In this document: positions 35,633-46,628 of the stretch, piece after piece | Layout of the letters: each line of letters begins with the position of its first letter | How positions within the stretch are numbered: position 1 is the stretch's first letter | From: Dactylonectria macrodidyma | Taxonomy: Eukaryota; Ascomycota; Sordariomycetes; Hypocreales; Nectriaceae | Direction of reading: 5' to 3' | Assembly (NCBI GenBank): GCA_020744425.1 | Contig: JAGMUV010000004.1 | Span: forward strand, 2,542,001-2,606,000 | DNA: 64,000 nt | Program-made: the position numbers and the translations under genes | The notes under the pieces: generated by a model | Database searches by the model: none | What the model saw: only the letters and a program-made list of their open reading frames with translations | What the model was told of the DNA's origin: nothing

Positions 35633-37519
35633 ATGGACCCCCCTATCACTAGGAAGCAACCTAGCATCACCGTCTCTCCATGCAAGGAGGACTGCGAATC
35701 ACCTCCAGTATGTACTGAGTCCATCGATGGGAATCTGCAATCCCAACGCTCCAAGAAGTGCATTTTCTTCTTCCTGAGCATGGTCACCCTTACTCAAGCA
35801 TTCGACGCGACATGTATCTGTGTTACCCTCCCGGTTGGTCTCGGTCCTTTCCCCCTCTTTATCTGACACTTCGAACAGGCAGATGCTAACCGTCCCAAAA
35901 AGATCATCGCTTCCGAGCTTGATTCCAGTGTATCAGAAAGCTTGAGCTTAGGCACAACCTTCTTGCTAGCCACTACCGTCTCGCAGCCCATCTTTTCTGA
36001 GCTTTCCCACGTTGTTGGCCGAAAGCCGGCCTATCTCGCCGCGCTGGTCGTCTTCATTAGTGGTACCGTCATATGTGGCTGCGCCAAGAGCAGCCTCGTG
36101 CTTCTCATCGGCCGCACAATCCAGGGAGCGGGTGCTGGAGGGCCGCAGGCTCTATCTGCGGTGATATTGACAGACTTGTTCCCCTTGCGCAAGCGAGCGC
36201 GATATGTATCCTTTTTGAATATCCCGTGGGCCATCGGTACCATTGCAGGGCCACTTATAGGCGGTGCATTCGCAGGCAATGATAAAATCGGCTGGGTAAG
36301 TCTCCCGAAAAGCCTTGATCCTGTGAGAGGCTAACCTGTGAAGCGATGGATCTTCTGGATCAATGTGCCAACACTTGCATTGAGTGTTGTGGGGGCGAGC
36401 TTCCTTCTTGGATACGACCGACCCAAGCAACGGTTCTGGTGTCTGCTCGCGCGGGTAGATTGGATCGGAATCCTGCTTTTCGTGATATCAGCCGTATCTC
36501 TCCTACTCCCCTTGAGCTGGGGCGGTTCAAACTTTGCCTGGAAGTCCCCGCAAGTTCTCACCCCGATAGTGGCCTCAACTATGGGCTTTGTTACTCTCGG
36601 GGGGTTCGAGAAATGGTACTCCGAGAAACCCATGTTTCCTCCAAGTGTGTTCCGAGATCGGTCGACAATCATGCTGTACATCACCACCATGCTTCACGGC
36701 ATGATCCTGTACATGGTCCTCTACTACTTGGCCGTCTTCTATCTCGGCGTGAAGAGCTTGTCCCCAGTCATGACGGGTGTCTGGGCCCTCCCGGCTACTC
36801 TGACCGTGGCCCCTAGTGCCATGGTCGTGGGAATAGTCTTGTCCAAGACAGGTCAATATCGTGGGTTTCTCTTGAGCGGATGGTGCCTGACAACCATCTC
36901 GCTCGGCGTTATGATACTCCTTGACGAGGACATGCCCAGCGGGACTTTAATACCAATCACGGCGCTGCTAGGTATCGCAATGGGCGTCTTAGTCCCGGCC
37001 ATGTCAGTCGGTGTCCAAGCAACGGTAGGCAGCAAGGACGCCGGTCATGCTGTCGCGATGATCTATGTCTTAAGATCGGCAGGTCAGTGCCTAGGCGTCG
37101 CCGTTGGGCTCAGCGTCTTTTCCAGCCAGCTCCGATCAGGACTTGAGGGGCTCGGTCAGGGCAAAGATGCGGCCCAAGACACGATGAAAGCAATCCGACA
37201 CTCGATCAAGACAGGGGACCTAGCAGACGCTGCCATGCTCGACGCTGTGGTTACAGCCCTGAGCTGGGTCTGGGTGACAGGCTGCACAATAGCAGCCGCA
37301 GCAGGGATTCTAGCGATATGTACGAAATGCCCACCTCTCCCAGAAGACGAGACAGATCCTTCGCTCCAAGGCCAATCAAGTAGCGGACCCCCAGAAGAAG
37401 AAGATACCAATAACCACGCGAATGAAGCACAGGACATTCGGGGCTTAGGACAAGGCCACTTGGAGATTGCGTCAATTGGCATGAACCACATTGTCAGGGG
37501 TGCAAGAATGCCCGTTTGA
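35633..37519 (+). CDS. Major facilitator transporter, DHA2-type (14 TM)
   Basis: Proton-driven efflux transporter of the fungal DHA2/drug-resistance and toxin-export class, probably in the plasma membrane. Exons 35633-35833, 35903-36295 and 36344-37519, 589 residues. Introns are 35834-35902 (weak GTTGGT donor, TGCTAAC branch, AAAAAG acceptor) and 36296-36343 (GTAAGT, GCTAAC, AAG); both restore the family sequence. The start ATG has a GCCGCCATGG context. Motif A-like FSELSHVVGRKP (98-109) lies in the loop after TM2, and LIGRTIQGAGAGG (135-147) is the DHA2 signature. It is followed by GTIAGPLIGGAF (motif C-like) and by FWINVP in TM6. The C-terminal tail is hydrophilic and acidic. Substrate cannot be told from sequence. 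No biosynthetic gene adjoins it, so a self-protection role is not supported here. Confidence 0.9.
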
Positions 37520-39644
37520 TCACGGCCCAAACTTGCGTGCAAGATGGGATAGAAACACTGCTAACAAGACCACTCCGTGCGGTCAGTGTATTTGCGGGCC
37601 AAGGTTTGCAAGTTGGGCAACAACGCAAGCGCAAACTGAGGGAGCGAGATTGCAAAAGGTCCCCCAACCACCTCGTACCGAAGCCAGGCCGCCGGTCAGC
37701 GGCGGAGAAGGCGATATCTGATACCGTTGCGATGTCAAAAGTTCGGTGACAGACTTGGGTCCCGGTTGGGGCAGGTGTCTCCATCATTGTCCCGAGTCCT
37801 CGGGAGCATTCGTGGCCCCCCCTGCTGGTCCTTCTGCTAGCATCGCAGCCCAAGGTGACACGGCAAGACTCTGGGGTGGCTAGCCTGGTAGCCCTGGGTA
37901 CAAATGTACACAGGCTATTGACAAGATCGACTATAAACTGCCGGTTACAGAGGCCTGTCTCGTTTGAAATCACGCCTCCTCGCTTCGACTCCGACGGACT
38001 CCCAAGACCCTCTTTCCCCAGTCTCTTCATCAAGAACGGAACAGACTTCATCCTATGACAGAAGTAGGAGACTCTGACTACCAAAGTGCGAATAATTTGT
38101 ACGTAGTAGTAACTCCTCAGGCTGGCCCTTGACGATAAAAACAGGGACATGATCCTGTTGAGAGAGCATGATAGAAAAGGTATCCAATCGCGACATTGGT
38201 TTAGGCCTCGGGACAATCGCCTATTCGCTGCCAGGCAACAAATAAAACGAGGTGACCCTCGGCAGCGGGTCAGGCGGTTCTCCGGTCTAGGTTCCAGCAG
38301 CGCTAACGGGGTCTCGGGGATGGAGATGAGCAGGCTCCTTGGATGGACTGCCAAAGTCTCGGGGCTGCTAACAGCGCTGGCATTGAGACCAGGGAAGCGA
38401 TGGTGTCAAAGCCAGGGGGGCTGGATGCTGAGAGCTGGAGGCTTGTACGTAGTTACCAACGTGGTGGAACTGACCGCGTGATTGCGTTCTGGCGGGCTTT
38501 CCGAGCTATCATATTCCGGTGGAGTGGTTGATTTCTTTTTCGTTTTATGTACGTAGTATTATTATTTTCCTTGTATCTGGACGGCAGACCGGATTCGGGA
38601 CGGACGGAAGCACGCTGCGGTAATGTGGACGATAAAACTGGTTTGCGCAGTAGGCATTCCGTCAGCGCTTGTTGCTTTTTTTGGAGAAGCCGCAGGTATG
38701 TGCGTTGCACAACAGCCAACATGCCAGCAGCAACATTCTCGTCTGTCGTATTCGACCAAAAGTATCCGATAATTTATGCTTCATGTCTGTCGTTCCGTGA
38801 TGAGTGTACTCTGTCGGATGGTTAGGTTCCGTCCAGGTGGAATGACGACCTGGTCACCGTTTCGCATCCTTCCTCCCCATCGGGCGACCGTTTGACCAGG
38901 TTCAATTAAATCGATAAATTGAAAAAGAAAAATAAGAAGATAAAATGGGAGGTCAATCAAACCAGGTCCCCACGCACCCCCTCCCACCGAGAGCCCGGGT
39001 CGCGGGCAATTACCAATTTCCACGGCTTCTAGAAGACGTTCCCATGACCATGGGCCCAGACAAACCAGGGGTAGGGTCCTGCTCCGGAAGGCCACCCGCG
39101 GAAGAGGCCCGGACAGGGTTGATCGGGTTGGCAGGGGCTGAACAGGTCAGAGCAAAGGGCCCTGACTCGAAGGAGCGTGGTAGAGGGATGGTTGTTCAGA
39201 TAGCCGGCGGGAGCGTTGTTCCGCTTGAAGAAGGCCAGAAGGGACCTTGTCGTTTGGGCGCCGCGCCGCGCCACGCCGCGGTCGAGCAGGGGGGACGCAT
39301 CAGATGAATCGCAGGCGGGATTTGGCAATGGCTGAATGGGCACGGCATGGCTGCGAGGCTGCCATTGGTATTGACAAGGATGGGAGCCGTCACGAGCACG
39401 TGTCGATGTCTTTGGCCGCCGGGGATCGCGTCCGTCTGCCGCTGCCACTAAAGACGGGAGTTTGGGGAGGGGCAGGCGCTGCCATGAGTCGAGAAGGTTG
39501 ACCGAGGCGGAAGAGAACAGACATAGCGGGCTTGAGGCCGATGGTGTGACGAAGATCTCCAGTTTTTGACTTGCCGTGGGATGACAAAGGGGGCATCGCC
39601 ATAGTGGTGCTCCAGACAGAGGAAGAGTAGGGAGAGTAAGTACA

Positions 39645-39685
<41 letters not shown>

Positions 39686-42600
39686 CTGGGTTTCAAGGAA
39701 CAGCGGACGGGCAAGCCTTGCAACATGCCAATTACAGAGGTTGGGGGTGGCCTGTGGGAGGACGGGTGGATGATTTGGGGGCTCTCGACTGCTGAGAGTT
39801 GACCGCTCCGTCCACCGCTCAGTGCAGCAAACGTGGAAACAGGGTTGACACAGATCTCTCTTCTCAGGTCCATGACCATGGCAATGACGACAAATGTCGG
39901 TATGCAGGCTAATGCCAACGAGGTAATTAGAGTCGCAGTTACTGCCCAGGTTGGGGCCAGATGAACGCGAGAAGCGCCGGAGAAACCAACGCCCCAGCTA
40001 CTGCTGCAACCACTGTAACCTTCCCCGAAACCACGTTACTAAGCCCCCAAGCAAAGCCTGCCAGTCGTGTTTCGCACGACCTGCAACCCACCCAGGCTAC
40101 CAGGCAACAAGACTCCTATTCCTAAGGTAGCAATGTAACAGCAATCAAGCGTCCCCGTCTGTCTCGCACGCCCCGAAATGTGACAAACAGCCACCTGGGG
40201 TATATTCTTCATCCTACTGATCGACAAAGTAGTAGTCACGGTCCATGCTAAAACAATGTGGCGGTGGGATATTGTCCCGTGAGTGGGATATGACCCTCTG
40301 AGCCTGAACCTGGCCTCAAACAAAAGCAACAATAGCAATTGCGTAAACATCAAGGGTCACTCTTCACCCATCCATTCGTCCCAATCGCCGCATCGTACCT
40401 TAAGCCCAACGCCAACAAGCGGTCCTGTGACGCTCCCGTGGCGGTCCGTGGCGCGCCCTCCCGTCTCTTCCGCGGGTTTGAGTATCGCCTAGAGCGCGAA
40501 TCCCTAGGCAAGTGGCCAATCCCTAGGGAGGCGGCTTTCTTTTGGATGTCACTGGCCGTCTGTGTCGAGCCATTCAGGTCCCCCAGATTGCCCTTTGCAG
40601 AGGAGGCGGCGCCGGCATAGGCGCTAAAAAGCAAATCAAACAAAGACAAAATGGGTCACGTTGTCTCTCGGCCCCGCGTGGCGGTCGGAAGGTGTCTCTG
40701 ATAGCAGACGACAGTTGTTGATAGACTGGCTTCGGTTATCAACGAGGCAACATCACTTGCGTATGGCGGAATAGGGGACTCGGATGGGGCATCTGCCATC
40801 GCCACATTCGCCATGACGGTGCCACAGCTTTACGATATTTCTTCGTACTACATGTACCACCACAGCTCATGTTCGCGAGGCGTCCACTCGCAACGCGACA
40901 CCAATGTAACTAAACCGACGCTGCTCACGTTGGGCACCCATCCATCCATCATCAACGAGGCGCGAGTCATCCGGCAATGTTGCATCTGCCCACTCCCAAC
41001 TGACATACCCCGACTATATCGCGAAGCATCGTTGCCATCATGCACCGCATCTCCAGTCGGTCATGATCTCGGCGTCGATGACGACACGGGCCTGATGTGG
41101 CCTCATGGCGAGCGGGAAACAGGGCCTCAAGAGGCTCAGTCTCATGTTTCTTCTCTAAGCCATCTAATTTTCCATTGTCCCAAAATACTCTCAACTAGGA
41201 CCCCCGAGGCGCAAGATGCCCCAAAAAAGGGTCCTGTGACGCCTTGCAAGCAAGCAGGGTCCGACCATGGGGCTTAGCCGTCTCAGAACGCTGTGGGGTA
41301 GATTGGTACCACATCGCATTGGTCTGTGGGAATGAATCAAATCACAGCAGCGTCACTCTCTTCAGTCGAAAGCTTTGCCAATGCGCGCTATAGATCCAGC
41401 ATGGTAGAAATGTTCCCGGAGGTGGCCATGGCAATGGTCTCAACTTGCGGCGTGCGCGTGCATCCACTCACACTGCTAGAGGTGTCCCCGAGTCTAGAAG
41501 GCCCATAGAATGGCAATCGTGAGGCGGGCCTAAGGCGACTTTCGATGATTCTCAGGGGACTCTTGCATGTCTTCACGAACCATTGAATGGATCGTGGGCC
41601 AGTCCCTTGCATGATGCGAGTTCCTGACTCGACATCCAGGCGGGCTCCAAGAGAGCCGGCGGCCGTGCCAACGCCAACAATGGAAGATGGCGGTACTTGG
41701 CGATTCAGAGACTCTACATTGATGGCAAAGAGGGATACTTGAACTTGGTTTCGACACGACACACAGACACACATACAAACTTACTCCCGACATTCCCTTT
41801 ACAGACGCAGGCGCTCGTGCGCAGTGTCAAAGATTCCAGAAAGCCGCTATGCCCGCTTGGACCTGACATGACATGGACCTGGCATGGCATGGCCCCTTAG
41901 AGAGCGTTATCTCTCTCGAATGTCTTTGTCTCAAGTCTGCGAACAAACCGTCACTGACAAACCATCACCATGACCTATCCCACGCACTCGCACTCGGAAC
42001 ACGCTCATCACTCACTCGCTCACCCTTACACATGCCAACATCTCGATCCTACTCACCCCACGCCCCCATCCCCCATCTCATCACCGAGCCACAAAACCCC
42101 AGCCCATCCCAAAAGCACCCATCCCTCACGGAATCCCACCACTACCCTCCCTCTCTCTGCCCCAGGGTAAACCACTCATCCCGAGGCCTGGCACACACCC
42201 CCCCATGGCACATGGCCCTGACAGATCCAATCCGGCAATGTCAGCGACCAGGCACCCTCCCCCTCATCCCGCGAGCTTCCCTCTCAGGGCTCAAGCGGAT
42301 GGCGTTTCCCTCAAAGAGCCCTCTGGTAAACTTCCGCTTCTGGAAGTTCCCAAGTCACGTCCAGATTCTGGGGCCGCCGCCGGCCCTGCTGCATCCTGAG
42401 TTCGCGCACGCGTAAACATGGGTGGTTGTTGAGGTTCTTTTGCCTCTTCTACCATCAGAGAAGGGAACATTGGAATGGGAATACACAAAATTGTAGCTGT
42501 CTCGCGCCACACCCGCTCAGTTCCGCGGCTGAGGCCTCCTTGGCTTGCAGTCTGCGTATGCCGCCACGTCTCACGGGCGGCCCCTTGGGTTGCTCTGCTT

Positions 42601-44555
42601 GCTCGCCCTGTGCAGTCACTCCGTTTGTATCGCGTCTCCTGTTTTCTGCGCCGAGAATCCCAACGTGTGCGTCCGAGTGGTCCTCGCAGCATCCCGTGAC
42701 GGGTTGATACCGTTCGTTTGAGAGTTCTAAAACCCCCGCACCATAGCACGATTCGATATCGATATGGGGCCCATGTCTTGCGCAGTAATTGAGGCAAGTA
42801 TCACTTCGGAGCACCGTGTGCTATGTACGTACCAAGTACAGTAGAGTCTGGTGATGAGGCGGATCCGCATCTGGGACATGCCCTGTATCAGGTATCCGTA
42901 TATGTACGATCCTCCTCCAGATGAGGCTTGCCCGTGTGTGCTGCTGTTTCTTCCAGGGCCCTCAGCCGACGAGGCAGAGTGCTTCATCCGCTGTACAAGC
43001 CTCCCTCCACTTTCCGACGGATGCCACTCCCCGATATCTTGATCCCAGCCATCATCATCCACCACCCGTCGCTCATCACCCATTGCTCACCCTCATCCAT
43101 CATTATCACCCGCCATGCCATTCCCATGTCCCTCAACCCCTACACCATGTCGCCGTCCCCTCACCGGTCAGCCATCCTCCTCCAGACGGCTGCCTTCTCT
43201 TCTCTCCCCCATCATCACGCCAGGTCCTCCCTCCCCAGTCATCCCACCGTTCCCCGTCGTTGGTTTTCCAACAGAATTCCCGCGTTCCCCCTCCTCTTTC
43301 CCCGCGTAGCTGCAAACTATGGGTATCACGCCTCACCAACATCCGTCCCGGGTAGTTTTGCTGGCCCACTTGCCCCGGCGGCGGCAAAACCCTCACAGCC
43401 AGCAGTAGTTACCTATTTTCTACGACTTCTCCGCACGCGGTCTGATAAGTTGGTCGCACGCCGATAGGGGAGTTAGGGCCAACAGTGCCTTTTTATTTTT
43501 TCCGCGATTGTCCGAATATTCTGTGTTGGTTTCCCTACTTGTAATTTATTGCGTAATTGATACTCGCGGGTAATGAAGGATAAACCTCGCTGGTTCTTAT
43601 CAGGAAGGAGCGATACTGGGCACACGGGGCTGAGGGTAAGTTGCTACGAAGTACATATCTTTTCTTTCACCTGGTCAGGTTAGGCAAGTGATCGAATGAT
43701 TTGATTTTTAATATTTTCGACAATAGATCAATTATTTCTTTGATTAAAATGATTAATAGAATTATTCGAAATACTATTCCCCCCTATGACGCAACGATCG
43801 TACAGCCCAACCACAGCTTGCTGGCTTACACCTAGCCGCCCTTTGTCGCACCTCGGACACCGAACTGTCACCCTCTAAGTCGCCGCGATTGCAGCGAACG
43901 CATCGGACCAATGCGAACCACCACTTATCTCGGAGCACAGCGTCGCGCCGTCCACCGAAAGACAAGACGGATGACCCTCCCACAGCCCCCCTCGAAGCGG
44001 GAACATGTGCAAAGGAGCGCCGCCCCTCTTCCCAAGAATAGAATAGCATGGAGCAAATAGGCGACGAGCATAGGGTTGCCTTAGACGCCGACCGGCCGCG
44101 TCAACCAACCCCCCTCCCTTTCCACGGCGTTTCACACAAGGGCTAACCAAGAGGTTCTTGGTGCTCCCGGGAAGCGCAAGAGCGGCATGCCGAAGCGTTG
44201 CGTGACTGGTTCGGGGGGCGATTGTTGGTTGTTGGTTGTTGGTCATGCGGGATGCAGGGCGGCACGCTGTGAGTGGGCAGAGCGGCTGCGACGTCGTGCG
44301 TGGGCGCGGCTGCAGCCGCTGCGCGACGGGACTTTGTGATGTGACGGTGAGAATTTGGCGGCCGTGATTGGGGGCCACAATGTGTCTTGATAGTCAGGAT
44401 GTGACGCCTTGGAGGCTTGGAGGCTGAGATCGTCGCGGAGATACTTCGCAGCTGGATGCTTCACATGTATTCTATCTGCGTTACAAGTACACCAACGACA
44501 GCTGCAACCATGACATGTCGGGATGGTCTAATCTCCACTGATACGTCGCCTCTGC
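37520..44555. other. Intergenic, 7 kb without a supported gene
   Basis: Contains an AG microsatellite (39651-39684) and many short open frames on both strands. The longest (37494-38354, minus, 286 codons) has no motif and overlaps the 3' end of the MFS gene. A Pro/His/Ser-rich C-tract region runs from about 41950 to 43300, and an AT-rich patch lies at 43640-43780. Confidence 0.5.
39651..39684. repeat. AG microsatellite, 17 units
   Basis: Perfect dinucleotide run. On the other strand it yields a spurious Leu-Ser repeat in an open frame. Confidence 0.95.
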
Positions 44556-46628
44556 CTACTCCTTCTTTGCCGCCTGGCTGCCTCCGATTCTCTTGTGCTT
44601 CCTAGGGTCCTTTCGACTCATCAATCTGTGGTCTCTGGTCCCGCGTCCGCCCTCCCAGAACCCCTTGCCCTTCCTCCCGATGACACTGCGTCCGCAGTAC
44701 CCGCATGCCTCGACGGCATAGTTCTGCTCCCGGCTGCACCAGCCGCATATCATGCGGTTCGCCCACTCGTTGACGTGATCCTCGGCGTCGTCGTGGCACT
44801 TGTCGCACGGATGCACGCGGCTGCAGCACGAGAACCGGAACCAGCGGTACGACTTGCGGTAATGTTGGCATGCGCCTTTGTTGGCGAGCGGTTCTCCTGC
44901 GTGCAGGCCAAGCTTCTCCTGCTTGCGTCGTGGGCCTGTAGTGGGCGGCGGGAGAGTCCCTGGCGTGATAAAGAGAAACTTGACCTCTGGAATCTTAAAA
45001 GTGAACTTGGCGTGGCAGTCCCGACAGATGTTGGTGACCGTCTCGCCCCGAACCGAGACGAGTCCAAGACTCGCCGTCGAACATCTCGCACAGGTAGGAG
45101 TAAAGGTGCTTGGCAGCATGTCTGCTACCTTGCATCCAGATAGATCCAGGAATCCTGCCCTCGAAGAATGCTCATGAATCAGTGTTGCCCTAAATGTGAC
45201 GGCCATAGGCGATGTGCACTTTTTGCAGCTCAATGATTTCTCTACATCGGGTTTGAGACCTCCAGCCTCGTTGACCGTCTTGCACCGTTCACACTTTATG
45301 CTAAGACTCAAGATGGAGACTTGCATGATCTCGACTCCGTGAAGCTCGATTGATGGGAACGACATCATGGTTCCTCGCTCAGGGGTATCACTGACCACAG
45401 GTGCCGCTTCAGTCGGCTCTCCGCCCAAGGCAGCGCCGCCCTGGCCATTATCCTCGGGATCCGTGTCTTCCTCCGTCGAATCGTCCTCTCCGTAAACCAA
45501 GCCCCACTCAGGAGGACGTGCAATGACTTGGATATGACTCTTCTCCCCTGAAGGCCCGGGCTGTCCATTGCCATCTCTGGCGACTTCCTGCCGTGCTGCC
45601 ATGGCCTTCAATTCTTCGGCTTTAGCTGCTTCAGCCTGAGCCCGAGCCTGAACTTGCGCCTGTGCTTGCTTCGCCAATTTGTGGAGATTCTGGGCAAGGT
45701 AGTTCAAGTGGCTCATGAGCGTCATCTGGTGCTGTTCAGCCGCCTTTTCCGAAAAGATGTCCTCCAATGGCTCCGCGATTTCAGAGTCAGCTTCGTTGAG
45801 CTGAACCCGCAGGTTCTGCAGCGGATAGATGAGAGGAATAATCAGATGAAGAGTCAGTATTCCTTGCAGCCCAGGGGGGAGCTCGGATCGTCGCTTCGGT
45901 TCGATTGGTAGAGTATACACAATGCCGTCAGGGGATCGACGATACAATGGCATCCTTCCCATTCGTGCCTCAAGCTGCCGCACTTCAGTTGCTCTCCTAG
46001 CCTTTGCAGCCGCGATCTGGTCCTTCGTATAGGACGGTTCTGGCACATAGGGCAGCGGGGCCGGTTTAGCTGTCTCAACAGGCTCAACTGGTGTGACTGG
46101 AGCAGCGGCTGCCTCTGCAGCCTGTGCGGCTATGTGTCTCGTGTCCTTGAAATTCACGAGCTTCACTGTCTCTGCCTTCTGTTCGGACAGGAACCTTTCC
46201 AGGTTCTTGTCCAACTCTCGGGTAAGGGCCAACAGAGTAGCTCCGGGTTTCTCTTCAAGCAGTCTTTCCCAACCCTTCTCGATGTTGATTCCGAACCCCC
46301 TGGGGATATCAGTGTTCTTCACGAAGAGAACCGGCTTCTCATCCGGATAATCCTGTGGAACGCGGATATCGCATTCAAGGTGGGCCAGCTCAAAAGGGAA
46401 GTCTGGGTCCGAGGGTACTAGCTTGAATACGAACGAGGTCGCTCCGTGGGGTGCATTGGACTCCTTGGGTGAATATCGTCGACGCAGCTGCTCGATCTGG
46501 TACCGCTTCGGGTCCTGAGCCTGGGTTTGTGGCACAGGCTTGGGGACGACGCGCGACGGTGATGGCTCCGCCACAGCCTGTTTACGGGTCTGTGGGGGGC
46601 CTTCTGCCTGGTTCTTGAGGGAGGTCAT
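44556..46628 (-). CDS. CHY-type zinc-finger protein with RWD-like N-terminus
   Basis: Intronless frame of 690 residues from ATG 46628 (CACCATGA context) to TAG 44556-44558; the open frame extends upstream, but that ATG is a better start. Residues about 586-646 form the CHY zinc finger: ACQHYRKSYRWFRFSCC, then HPCDKCHDD, CGWCSREQ and CGYCG. CHY domains bind several zinc ions and occur in yeast Hot13 (mitochondrial intermembrane-space import) and in Pirh2-type ubiquitin ligases. This protein has no RING, so a ligase role is not indicated. Four CxxC pairs precede it (CERC, CKKC, CARC, CRDC). The N-terminal 42-145 region (YPDEKPVLFV, NTDIPRGFGI) resembles an RWD/UBC-like fold, and 300-410 is Ala/Gln/Glu-rich, likely coiled coil. 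Family assignment is firm; cellular role is unknown. Confidence 0.88.
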   Translation of the reverse strand: MTSLKNQAEGPPQTRKQAVAEPSPSRVVPKPVPQTQAQDPKRYQIEQLRRRYSPKESNAPHGATSFVFKLVPSDPDFPFELAHLECDIRVPQDYPDEKPVLFVKNTDIPRGFGINIEKGWERLLEEKPGATLLALTRELDKNLERFLSEQKAETVKLVNFKDTRHIAAQAAEAAAAPVTPVEPVETAKPAPLPYVPEPSYTKDQIAAAKARRATEVRQLEARMGRMPLYRRSPDGIVYTLPIEPKRRSELPPGLQGILTLHLIIPLIYPLQNLRVQLNEADSEIAEPLEDIFSEKAAEQHQMTLMSHLNYLAQNLHKLAKQAQAQVQARAQAEAAKAEELKAMAARQEVARDGNGQPGPSGEKSHIQVIARPPEWGLVYGEDDSTEEDTDPEDNGQGGAALGGEPTEAAPVVSDTPERGTMMSFPSIELHGVEIMQVSILSLSIKCERCKTVNEAGGLKPDVEKSLSCKKCTSPMAVTFRATLIHEHSSRAGFLDLSGCKVADMLPSTFTPTCARCSTASLGLVSVRGETVTNICRDCHAKFTFKIPEVKFLFITPGTLPPPTTGPRRKQEKLGLHAGEPLANKGACQHYRKSYRWFRFSCCSRVHPCDKCHDDAEDHVNEWANRMICGWCSREQNYAVEACGYCGRSVIGRKGKGFWEGGRGTRDHRLMSRKDPRKHKRIGGSQAAKKE

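Noticed and set aside
37494..38354. 286-codon open frame on the minus strand
   Set aside because: No recognisable motif, irregular composition and overlap with the 3' end of the MFS gene; starts have no supporting context.
39448..39918. 156-codon minus-strand frame with Leu-Ser repeat
   Set aside because: The hydrophobic-looking repeat is a translation of the AG microsatellite.
42291..42797. 168-codon minus-strand frame
   Set aside because: No motif; Arg-rich chance frame in GC-rich DNA.
44595..45143. 182-codon plus-strand frame
   Set aside because: Antisense shadow of the CHY zinc-finger coding sequence.
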